Assembly (NCBI GenBank): GCA_903890345.1
Contig: CAITAV010000028.1
Coordinates: forward strand, 1-17,328
DNA length: 17,328 nt
Direction of reading: 5' to 3'
Origin: an uncultured Actinomycetes bacterium
Lineage (GTDB): Bacteria; Actinomycetota; Actinomycetes; Nanopelagicales; Nanopelagicaceae
Shown in pieces: positions 11,017-17,328 of the stretch. The first letter of the stretch is position 1, and each line of letters opens with the position of its first letter. The notes below the pieces were generated by a model. The model was not told where the DNA came from, made no database searches, and saw only the letters and a program-made list of their open reading frames with translations. The position numbers and the translations under genes were made by a program.

Positions 11017-12164
11017 TGGATTCACTTGCTTCACTTGATGTAGCAGGTAAGCGCGTTTTCCTCCGATGTGATTTAAACGTTCCTTTAAAAGATGGCGTAA
11101 TCACAGATGATGGCCGCATTCGTGCATCCCTGCCAACAATTAAGAATTTACTAGAACGTGGCGCTTCAATTGTTATCGGGGCTCACTTAGGTCGCCCTAA
11201 AGGTGAAATCAAACCTGAACTTTCCTTGGCACCCGTTGCAAAGAAATTAGAAGAGTTACTTGGTCAAAGAGTTGATTTCATTTCAACTAATGGCGCTGCA
11301 ATAACGCTTCTGGAAAACTTACGATTTAACAAGGCAGAGACAAGTAAAGATGATGCAGAGCGTGCAGCATTCGCTTCCGAACTAGCAGCTCTTGTCGATG
11401 TATACGTCGGAGATGGTTTCGGAGCCGTCCATCGCAAACACGCATCTGTTTATGATCTTCCTGCCTTGTTACCTAATGCGGCTGGTTTTTTGATTCAGGC
11501 TGAAGTAGAAGTTCTTAAGAAATTAACGCAATCTCCGGAGAGGCCTTATGGGGTTGTACTCGGAGGAGCCAAAGTATCGGACAAGATTGGCGTTATTTCG
11601 AATTTATTATCCAAAGTAGATGTCATGGCAATTGGTGGTGGAATGGTCTTTACATTCCTAGCCGCTAATGGAAAAGAAATCGGTTCATCTCTAGTTGAAA
11701 CTGATTTGATTCCAACCGTTAAAGAACTTATAGCGACCGCCGCTAGCAAAGGTGTCACGCTAGTTTTGCCCACAGACATTGTTGTTGCACCAGAATTTAA
11801 AGAAGCAGCGACACCAACTGTTGTACCAGCAGATCAGATGCCCTCTGATCAAATGGGATTAGATATCGGTCCTGATTCTGCTTTAGCGTTCGCTGACGCG
11901 ATAAAGAAATGCAAAACCGTATTTTGGAATGGACCAATGGGTGTATTTGAATTTGCGAATTTTGCGCATGGTACAAAGGTGGTGGCCCAAGCACTTACTG
12001 AAGTCGGTGGCATTTCTGTAGTTGGCGGGGGAGATTCTGCTGCTGCGGTGCGTGCATTAGGATTTAAGGATTCTGATTTCGGTTATATTTCAACCGGTGG
12101 CGGGGCATCGCTCGAGTACCTTGAAGGAAAGGTTCTACCTGGCTTAGCGGCCTTAGGACTTTGA
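11016..12164 (+). CDS. pgk: Phosphoglycerate kinase
   Basis: PGK transfers the phosphate of 1,3-bisphosphoglycerate to ADP, the first ATP-yielding step of glycolysis. The 382-residue product is slightly short for the bacterial family. Motifs present are RCDLNVP (17-23), HLGRP (57-61), LLENLRFN (98-105), [13 protein letters not shown] (132-144), GGAKVSDK (183-190), WNGPMGVFE (304-312), GGGDS (337-341) and [13 protein letters not shown] (359-371). All substrate- and nucleotide-binding blocks are intact. Compared with the Streptomyces protein as I remember it, about 13 residues are missing between LLGQRVDF (81-88) and LLENLRF. A few more are missing before PADQMP (271-276) and at the N-terminus. 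The ATG overlaps the gap stop by one base and no separate Shine-Dalgarno site is visible, so it probably depends on translation of gap. Confidence 0.97.
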
Positions 12165-12195
12165 TTTATTAACTTATGAAAGTGGGCTGTAATAA

Positions 12196-12969
12196 ATGCG
12201 TAAACCATTAATGGCTGGTAATTGGAAGATGAACCTCAATCACCTAGAAGCCATCGCAGTAGCGCAAAAGCTTGTCTACAGCCTTACGGATAAAGATTAC
12301 GACGAAGTTGATGTCGCGATCATTCCACCATTTACAGATATTCGATCTATTCAAACCCTTGTAGATGGAGATCGTTTACGTCTTCTTTACGGTGCTCAAG
12401 ATATTTCGCCAGAAGCAAGTGGTGCTTTTACTGGAGATATTTCAGGATCAATGTTGGCAAAGCTTGGTTGCACATTTGTAGTGATCGGCCATAGTGAGCG
12501 CAGGGCTGTACATCACGAAGATGATGCACTTATCAATCGTAAAATAAAAGCAGCTCTCGCTAATGAATTAACTCCAATATTTTGCGTAGGAGAAGAGCTA
12601 TCAGTTCGTGAAACTGGAGCCCACGTAAGCCACGTTGTCAGACAAATTCGTGCCGGCCTCGAAGGTTTTCATAAACCAGATTTAAAGAAGATTGTTATCG
12701 CATACGAACCTGTTTGGGCTATCGGTACTGGGAAAACTGCAACTCCGGAGGATGCCGAAGAAGTATGCGCCGCCATACGAGAAGAAATTGAATCAATTGG
12801 AAGTGCAGAGATCGCTGCAAATATGCGCATTCTTTATGGTGGTTCTGTGAAGTCTTCCAACATTGTGGAAATAATGAAAAAGGAGAATGTGGACGGTGCC
12901 CTCATTGGTGGAGCAAGTCTGGATCCCGAAGAATTAGGCAAAATCACGAAGTTCTACGCTGTTTCATAA
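12196..12969 (+). CDS. tpiA: Triosephosphate isomerase
   Basis: TPI interconverts dihydroxyacetone phosphate and glyceraldehyde 3-phosphate. The 257-residue TIM-barrel protein has the catalytic residues N9 and K11 (GNWKMN), H99 (VIGHSERR, 96-103) and E171. It also has the phosphate-gripping loop 6 [12 protein letters not shown] (171-182), YGGSV (214-218) and the C-terminal GALIGGASL (234-242). The ATG yields the family-typical N-terminus [13 protein letters not shown]. It lies 31 bases after pgk. The upstream bases (AAAGTGGGCTGTAATAA) give only a weak Shine-Dalgarno match. Context gap-pgk-tpiA is the classic triose-phosphate cluster. Confidence 0.97.
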   Translation: MRKPLMAGNWKMNLNHLEAIAVAQKLVYSLTDKDYDEVDVAIIPPFTDIRSIQTLVDGDRLRLLYGAQDISPEASGAFTGDISGSMLAKLGCTFVVIGHSERRAVHHEDDALINRKIKAALANELTPIFCVGEELSVRETGAHVSHVVRQIRAGLEGFHKPDLKKIVIAYEPVWAIGTGKTATPEDAEEVCAAIREEIESIGSAEIAANMRILYGGSVKSSNIVEIMKKENVDGALIGGASLDPEELGKITKFYAVS

Positions 12970-12971
12970 GT

Positions 12972-13000
12972 AGGAAAGTCCCCGCCTAAACAGGTATCCT
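12972..13000 (+). promoter_or_regulatory. Candidate promoter for secG-rbpA
   Basis: In the 83-base gap after tpiA, TATCCT (12995-13000) resembles a -10 element and AGGAAA (12972-12977) sits 17 bases upstream as a poor -35 match. Transcription would start near 13007. The leader would carry a short GCCC (13010-13013) / GGGC (13022-13025) hairpin before the secG Shine-Dalgarno site. The gap is larger than most in this window, which fits a separate transcript start, but the matches are weak. Confidence 0.28.
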
Positions 13001-13052
13001 TATCCACCTGCCCACCATCTCGGGCGTGAAAGCATAAAAGGAGCACAATCGC

Positions 13053-13280
13053 GTGAAGTTAGCACTCTCAATTATTCTGGTAATCACCAGCGTTCTTATG
13101 ATCCTTCTTGTTCTCTTGCACAAAGGAAAAGGCGCCGGATTATCTGACTTGTTTGGTGGCGGCATCTCTTCTAACTATGGCGGCTCTTCTGTCGTAGAAC
13201 GCAATTTAGATCGCATAACAATTGTTGTGGGCGGTCTCTGGTTCGCTGGTGTTGTAGCTTTAAGTTTAGTTCTCAAGTAA
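13053..13280 (+). CDS. secG: Preprotein translocase subunit SecG
   Basis: SecG is the small accessory membrane subunit of the SecYEG protein-export channel. The 75-residue product has two hydrophobic helices (about residues 4-22 and 54-73). They are separated by a glycine-rich loop with LLHKGKGAGLSDLFGGG (20-36) and SSVVERNLDR (45-54), a typical SecG layout. The start is GTG, supported by the strong Shine-Dalgarno run AAAAGGAG (13036-13043), with 9 bases between it and the GTG. SecG downstream of tpiA and upstream of rbpA is the familiar actinobacterial arrangement. The stop TAA forms the beginning of an 11-base tandem repeat. Confidence 0.95.
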   Translation: MKLALSIILVITSVLMILLVLLHKGKGAGLSDLFGGGISSNYGGSSVVERNLDRITIVVGGLWFAGVVALSLVLK

Positions 13281-13301
13281 TAACTCTTAAATAACTCTTA
13301 A
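13280..13301 (+). repeat. Perfect tandem duplication of an 11-mer between secG and rbpA
   Basis: ATAACTCTTAA occurs twice back to back at 13280-13290 and 13291-13301, starting on the last base of the secG stop codon and ending just before the rbpA ribosome-binding site. The unit is AT-rich. The 11-base period is about one DNA helical turn, so both copies would face the same side. It may be a replication-slippage duplication or a protein site; the sequence alone does not decide. Confidence 0.9.
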
Positions 13302-13317
13302 TAGGTAGGAGCAATAC

Positions 13318-13653
13318 ATGGCAAGTGCAATTCGCGGTAGTCGCGTTGGTGCAGGCCCAATGGGCGAGGCAGAACGTGGAGAAGCGATTGCTCGTTCACA
13401 TGTTTCTTATTGGTGTGCAAATGGACATGAAGTGCGTCCATCATTTGCAGAAGAAGAGAGTGTTGTAATTCCTGCAGAATGGGATTGCCCTAAGTGCGGT
13501 TATCCTGCAGGTCGCGATAAAGCCAATCCGCCTAGTCCAATTAAGAATGAGCCATATAAAACTCACTTGGCATATGTAAAAGAACGCAGAAGCGATGCCG
13601 AAGGCGCAAAGATTCTTGATGAAGCACTCCGCAAATTACGCGGGGATGACTAA
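13318..13653 (+). CDS. rbpA: RNA polymerase-binding protein RbpA
   Basis: RbpA is an actinobacterial transcription factor that binds RNA polymerase and the primary sigma factor and stabilises promoter opening. The 111-residue product has an N-terminal tail (IRGSRVGAGPMGEAERGE, residues 5-22). A zinc-binding core follows, with C33, H37, C57 and C60 spaced like the C-H-C-C ligands known from Streptomyces RbpA. A C-terminal sigma-interacting helix region ends the protein (about 78-108, with YKTHLAYVKERRSDAEG). The ATG has a Shine-Dalgarno site TAGGAG (13306-13311) 6 bases upstream. It is the version typically found beside secG. The last four bases overlap the 3' end of the convergent pgi gene. 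Its presence is strong evidence that the genome is actinobacterial. Confidence 0.95.
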   Translation: MASAIRGSRVGAGPMGEAERGEAIARSHVSYWCANGHEVRPSFAEEESVVIPAEWDCPKCGYPAGRDKANPPSPIKNEPYKTHLAYVKERRSDAEGAKILDEALRKLRGDD

Positions 13654-15185
13654 AGCTCCCTAGCAATAGCGAGTAATTGCGTAATTCCCTGCGCGCGATT
13701 TAGTAAGTGCAATCGTAATATCGGTAATCCACGGACAGCAATGGCGTTTTGATCTCCATTTGCTTGCGCGGCTATAAGAGATTTAAAAGTGAAATTCTCT
13801 CCTGGAATGTTAAAGTCAACATCGCTCGCACCTGTTATCTGCAGGAATGATCCATTTGGTTGCGCACCCTTGTGATATTGCCCAGTTGAATGCAAAAACC
13901 GTGGCCCCCATCCAAAAGTTACGGCTTTTGAAGTTTTGCGAGCAAGTATGTTTCGAAGTTGCATAAGTTCTGAGTCTTTTTCTCGATCCAGGTAAGCCAT
14001 TATTGCTAGGTAACCATTGTCTTGAATTTGATTGAGGAAATCCTTGAGCAGAGTTGTTGCATTATCAGCTTCGTGGAAGTAAGCGATGGATTTATCCGAG
14101 CCGGCATTTTTAAGTGCGGGAATTGAATGTCCCCATGTTGCTAATAGTGCTCCACTTGCTAATTTGGATTCCTGAACATTTGGTTGGTTAAAAGGATCGA
14201 TTGACAACCCCGCACCAACGAGCGCGGTTACCCATTCCCAAAAGAAAAATTGCGAACCTAAATCTCCAGCAATCACTAAATCAGTTTCGGCGGCAAATGA
14301 AACCGTAAGTGTTTGTGGCGGTAGTGGGTCTTCTGCTTTAGCAATGACAATCGGCAGACGACCTACTCCGTTCTTACCGGTTGATTCAGCAACAAGTTGT
14401 TCTATCCAGTCCGATAGGCCAGGCATCTTTGAATTCTCATCTGTTACGGCAAAATATTGCTCAGTTCCAGTAATGATTGCGTAAGCAGCAAGAAGTGCTG
14501 GATAGGGATCGCGAATCAAGGACTCCTTGGTATCTGCTGCACTATCTAGAATGATTGAAACATCAATGCCTAGAAATGCAGAGGATACGAGACCAAATGC
14601 GCCCAAAACACTGAACCTACCTCCTACATTCGGATTTGCATTGACAACTGTGAACCCAGATTTACGGGATGCAATATCAAGAGGAGAATTTGGATCAGTA
14701 ACAATGATCATGTGTTTAGTTTTATCCAAGCCCGCTGCTTCAAAGCGATTTTCAAAGAGTACTTTTTGACTAGCTGTTTCTATTGTTGATCCTGATTTAG
14801 ATCCGATAATTACAAGTGTTGCATCTAACTTCTCAGGTAAAGAATGTGCAACGTAATTAGGATCAGTCGAATCCAGCACAATAAGTTCTTTACCGTATGT
14901 TTGTGCGATTACTTCAGGACCGAGAGAAGACCCACCCATTCCACATAAAACAACCGTGCTCAGATGTCGAAACTTGGCCGTGAGTGCATCTAGTTGCGCC
15001 AACAATTCTCGTGAATCTGTAGGTAAGTCAATCCACCCTAAGCGAACCTTGGCCTCTTCACTGGCCTCGGGACCCCAGATAGTGAAATCTTTCTTGATAA
15101 GTCGCAAGTGAGCGTCAGACAATGTTTTGAATAGCGCAGAATCCTGATCAACAAGTTCGCTCTTCTTATATCGAACTTCAATCAT
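13650..15185 (-). CDS. pgi: Glucose-6-phosphate isomerase (Tal-Pgi fusion type)
   Basis: PGI interconverts glucose 6-phosphate and fructose 6-phosphate. The 511-residue product is shorter than the E. coli enzyme (about 549). It resembles the isomerase half of the bifunctional transaldolase/phosphoglucose isomerases known in some bacteria. Visible SIS-fold motifs are GMGGSSLGP (82-90), SKSGSTIET (129-137) and GGRFSVL (188-194). Active-site blocks are AESTGKNG with E267 as the likely catalytic glutamate, DPFNQPNVQESK (330-341), FHEADNA with H371, and GPRFLHSTGQYHKG (427-440). Residue roles are assigned by family analogy. The ATG overlaps the tal stop as ATGA, with TAAGG 10 bases upstream (15196-15200), so translation is probably coupled to tal. 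The stop codon overlaps the convergent rbpA stop by 4 bases. Confidence 0.93.
   Translation of the reverse strand: MIEVRYKKSELVDQDSALFKTLSDAHLRLIKKDFTIWGPEASEEAKVRLGWIDLPTDSRELLAQLDALTAKFRHLSTVVLCGMGGSSLGPEVIAQTYGKELIVLDSTDPNYVAHSLPEKLDATLVIIGSKSGSTIETASQKVLFENRFEAAGLDKTKHMIIVTDPNSPLDIASRKSGFTVVNANPNVGGRFSVLGAFGLVSSAFLGIDVSIILDSAADTKESLIRDPYPALLAAYAIITGTEQYFAVTDENSKMPGLSDWIEQLVAESTGKNGVGRLPIVIAKAEDPLPPQTLTVSFAAETDLVIAGDLGSQFFFWEWVTALVGAGLSIDPFNQPNVQESKLASGALLATWGHSIPALKNAGSDKSIAYFHEADNATTLLKDFLNQIQDNGYLAIMAYLDREKDSELMQLRNILARKTSKAVTFGWGPRFLHSTGQYHKGAQPNGSFLQITGASDVDFNIPGENFTFKSLIAAQANGDQNAIAVRGLPILRLHLLNRAQGITQLLAIAREL
13656..13673. terminator. Weak hairpin at the rbpA/pgi convergent junction
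   Basis: CTCCCTA-GCAA-TAGCGAG forms a 7-pair stem with one mismatch. Read on the plus strand it is closed by the GNRA-type loop GCAA. It lies 2 bases past the rbpA stop and inside the last codons of pgi. On neither strand is it followed by a real T-run: only TTT on the pgi side, and TAATTGCG on the rbpA side. It could be a poor two-way terminator or a processing hairpin, and may be chance. Confidence 0.25.
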
Positions 15186-16279
15186 GCATTACGAACCTTA
15201 TCTACGTCATCCAAGAGTGCTTGCCACGCTTTAGCGAAAGCAGCGACTCCTTCTACTTCTAAAGTTTCGGTGATGTGATTGAGGGAGACTCCATTTTTAG
15301 AGAGTTGAGCAAGTGCCATATGTGAGTGTTCTATTGCTGGTGTAATTGTATTTCCATGAAATTTGCCATGATCTATCACAGCATCCAACGTAGATTGCGG
15401 CATCGTGTTGACGGTGGAGGGTGCAATTAAATCCATGACGTACCTAGTGTCATCATAAGTTGGATCTTTAACACCAGTTGAAGCCCATAGTGGACGCTGC
15501 ATATGCGCCCCAGTATCTTTTAACTTCATCCATCGTGCAGATGTGGATTTTGTGAGAAATAGTTCATAGGCAAGCACGGCATTAGCTATCGCTGCTTGCC
15601 CAAGAAGTTCAAGGCTCGTTTGGGTGTTTATCTCTTTGAGTTGGCGATCAACCGATGTATCTATACGACTAACGAAGAAAGAAGCGACACTGTGAATGAT
15701 TGATAAATCAACACCACGTTTTTGCGCTTCTTCTATTCCCTGAATAAAAGCGTCTATTACTTCTTCATAACGTAGACAAGAAAAAATCAATGTGACATTG
15801 ACACTGATTCCGCTAGCAATTAACTCAGTAATCGCAGGTAATCCAGCTTTGGTTGCAGGCACTTTAATTAAGAGATTAGGGCGATCTACTATCTGCCAAA
15901 GGGATTTACCCTCGGAAATTGTGTTTTGTGTGTCATGAGCCAAACGAGGATCTACTTCAATACTCACTCGGCCATCTACTCCAGATGAATTCTTGTAAAT
16001 ATCAGCAAAGAGATCACAGGCAACTCTTACATCATCAGTTGTAAGTTTCTTAACTATTTCTTCGGGGGAGAGGGACTTCATAGAGGCAATGTCATCCGCG
16101 TAATCGGCTGAGCCTGTAATTGCAGAGTTAAAAATACTTGGATTAGTTGTTACTCCGACGACCCCTGAGTTGGCAATACGAGATGGCAAACTTTGTGCAT
16201 CAGTACCAGTTAACTTTGCTCGCGATAAGTCATCTAACCAAATCGATGTGCCTGCTTTTGTGATGTCATTAGTAATCAA
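15182..16279 (-). CDS. tal: Transaldolase
   Basis: Transaldolase moves a dihydroxyacetone unit between sugar phosphates in the non-oxidative pentose phosphate pathway through a lysine Schiff base. The 365-residue product is the longer actinobacterial/cyanobacterial form. Motifs are WLDDLSR with D16 (14-20), GVTTNPSIF (42-50), GRVSIEVDPRLA (103-114), LIKVPATKAG with the Schiff-base K139 (137-146), IHSVASFFVSRID (195-207) and WASTGVKDPTYDDTRYV (265-281). The start is TTG at 16279, overlapping the tkt stop as TTGA. No in-frame ATG lies near the N-terminus, AAAAAGG (16287-16293) sits 7 bases upstream, and the N-terminus then lines up with the family, so I accept TTG. It lies between tkt and pgi in a tightly coupled run. 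Confidence 0.95.
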   Translation of the reverse strand: MITNDITKAGTSIWLDDLSRAKLTGTDAQSLPSRIANSGVVGVTTNPSIFNSAITGSADYADDIASMKSLSPEEIVKKLTTDDVRVACDLFADIYKNSSGVDGRVSIEVDPRLAHDTQNTISEGKSLWQIVDRPNLLIKVPATKAGLPAITELIASGISVNVTLIFSCLRYEEVIDAFIQGIEEAQKRGVDLSIIHSVASFFVSRIDTSVDRQLKEINTQTSLELLGQAAIANAVLAYELFLTKSTSARWMKLKDTGAHMQRPLWASTGVKDPTYDDTRYVMDLIAPSTVNTMPQSTLDAVIDHGKFHGNTITPAIEHSHMALAQLSKNGVSLNHITETLEVEGVAAFAKAWQALLDDVDKVRNA

Positions 16280-17328
16280 GAAAGTACCTTTTTCGCTGTT
16301 GCAACGACATTATCTACCGTAAAACCGAACTCCTTAAATAAAACATTGGCACTGGCTGACGCACCGTAATGCTCGAGTGAAATAGAAGCACCGTTATCAC
16401 CCACATAATCACGCCAACCCTGCGCAATTCCGGCTTCGATGCTCACCCGAGCCTTTATTGAGGGGGGAAGAATTTCATCTTTGTAGGATTGTGTCTGTTC
16501 GTTAAACCACTCAAAACATGGAACGCTCACTACACGTGTTGAGATACCGGAAGTTTCCAACGCTTGTGCACTAGCAACAGCCAATGCAACTTCGGATCCC
16601 GTGGCCATCAAAATTACTTGAGGGGTTGAACTAGCTTCTTTAAGAATGTAAGCACCACGAGCTACACCATCTAATGAACCAGATACCGAGCGATCAAAAA
16701 CTGGCAAATTTTGTCTGGAAAGCAAAATTCCACACGCTTTGCGACGTTGAATAATTACACGCCATGCCGCTGCAACTTCATTGGCATCTGCTGGTCTGAT
16801 TACATCTAAATCTGGAATCGCACGAAGTGCGGCAAAGTGTTCAACGGGTTGATGTGTTGGCCCATCTTCACCTAATCCGATTGAATCATGAGTCCAAACA
16901 AATGTAGAAGGCAGTTTCATGAGAGCTGCCAAACGAACTGCAGGTCTCATGTAATCGCTGAAAACTGCGAATGTGCCTGCAAATGCTTTTGTTAAGCCAC
17001 TTAATGCGATGCCATTTAATATCGATCCCATCGCGTGTTCTCGGATACCAAAGTGGATAATGCGACCATACGGATTAGCATTTTTCATTGCGCTAGATTC
17101 TGGTAGAAATGAATCTCCGCCTTCAATTGTGGTGTTATTACTATCTGCTAGATCCGCCGAACCACCCCACATTTCAGGAAGTTTCTGCGCAAGAGCGTTG
17201 ATGACATCACCGGATGCTTTGCGGGTTGCAATCTCTGTTCCAGATTCAAAAATTGGAATGAGAGAGTCCCAATCTGCGGGAAGTTCTTGGGAAAGAACTC
17301 TTTTCAGAGTTTTAGCGTGTTCTGGTTC
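16276..17328 (-). CDS. tkt: Transketolase, C-terminal half (partial at window end)
   Basis: Transketolase transfers two-carbon units between sugar phosphates using thiamine diphosphate. The reading frame is open to the window edge. The visible 350 residues begin EPEHAKTLKRV and cover the pyrimidine-binding and C-terminal domains; the N-terminal diphosphate-binding half (about 340 residues) lies beyond the window. The ATG at 17172 is internal: residues upstream of it include TRKASGDVIN and PEMWGGSADLADSNNT, which are core transketolase sequence. Numbering the visible part, catalytic E97 is in FGIREHAMG, H147 in WTHDSIG and H159 in GPTHQPVEH; these match E. coli E411, H461 and H473. The C-terminal domain shows MATGSEVALA and IEAGIAQGWRDYVG. 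The stop TGA overlaps the tal start by 4 bases. Confidence 0.97.
   Translation of the reverse strand, partial: EPEHAKTLKRVLSQELPADWDSLIPIFESGTEIATRKASGDVINALAQKLPEMWGGSADLADSNNTTIEGGDSFLPESSAMKNANPYGRIIHFGIREHAMGSILNGIALSGLTKAFAGTFAVFSDYMRPAVRLAALMKLPSTFVWTHDSIGLGEDGPTHQPVEHFAALRAIPDLDVIRPADANEVAAAWRVIIQRRKACGILLSRQNLPVFDRSVSGSLDGVARGAYILKEASSTPQVILMATGSEVALAVASAQALETSGISTRVVSVPCFEWFNEQTQSYKDEILPPSIKARVSIEAGIAQGWRDYVGDNGASISLEHYGASASANVLFKEFGFTVDNVVATAKKVLS

Noticed and set aside
13663..13680. GCAAT / ATTGC inverted repeat as an rbpA terminator
   Set aside because: The stem is five base pairs with an 8-base loop and no T-run; it is probably chance within pgi coding sequence.

Overview
The window reads as a compact, AT-leaning actinobacterial chromosome segment. 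Three things place it in Actinobacteria. It carries RbpA and WhiA of the actinobacterial type. Its gene order (coaE, uvrB, uvrA, uvrC, rapZ, yvcK, whiA, gap, pgk, tpiA, secG, rbpA, then convergent pgi, tal, tkt) is a condensed version of the order I recall from Streptomyces. The UvrB and WhiA proteins also resemble high-GC relatives almost word for word, yet they are written with A/T-rich codons. Low GC, near-zero intergenic space and 1 to 4 base gene overlaps suggest a genome-streamlined planktonic lineage such as the freshwater acI group (Nanopelagicales). That placement is inference; only the class-level call is well supported.

Layout. Positions 1-165 hold the C-terminal end of dephospho-CoA kinase. 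Positions 190-7054 hold the complete nucleotide-excision-repair set uvrB-uvrA-uvrC, with 1 base of overlap and then a 2 base gap. Positions 7076-9880 hold the Gram-positive trio rapZ-yvcK-whiA, with a 4 base overlap and then a 4 base gap. A 137 base leader (9881-10017), the longest gene-free stretch in the window, precedes the lower-glycolysis cluster gap-pgk-tpiA (10018-12969). SecG (13053-13280) and RbpA (13318-13653) follow, each with a strong Shine-Dalgarno site. On the minus strand, running towards RbpA, lie pgi (13650-15185), tal (15182-16279) and the C-terminal half of tkt (16276-17328, cut by the window end). These three overlap each other by 4 bases and appear translationally coupled.

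How the genes work together. UvrA and UvrB find DNA lesions and UvrC cuts on both sides. RapZ and YvcK are regulatory nucleotide- or sugar-nucleotide-binding proteins linked to cell-wall precursor and carbon control, and WhiA is a DNA-binding regulator. GAPDH, PGK and TPI, together with PGI, transaldolase and transketolase, link lower glycolysis to the non-oxidative pentose phosphate pathway. SecG serves protein export and RbpA supports transcription initiation with the primary sigma factor.

I found no mobile element, CRISPR array, tRNA, rRNA, phage gene or clear horizontal island, and no gene-free stretch over 300 bases. This is essentially a conserved housekeeping region. The points worth a second look are structural: a shortened PGK, the absence of zwf-opcA-pgl next to tal-pgi, coding ends that overlap at the convergent junction, a tandem 11-mer before rbpA, and the gap leader.
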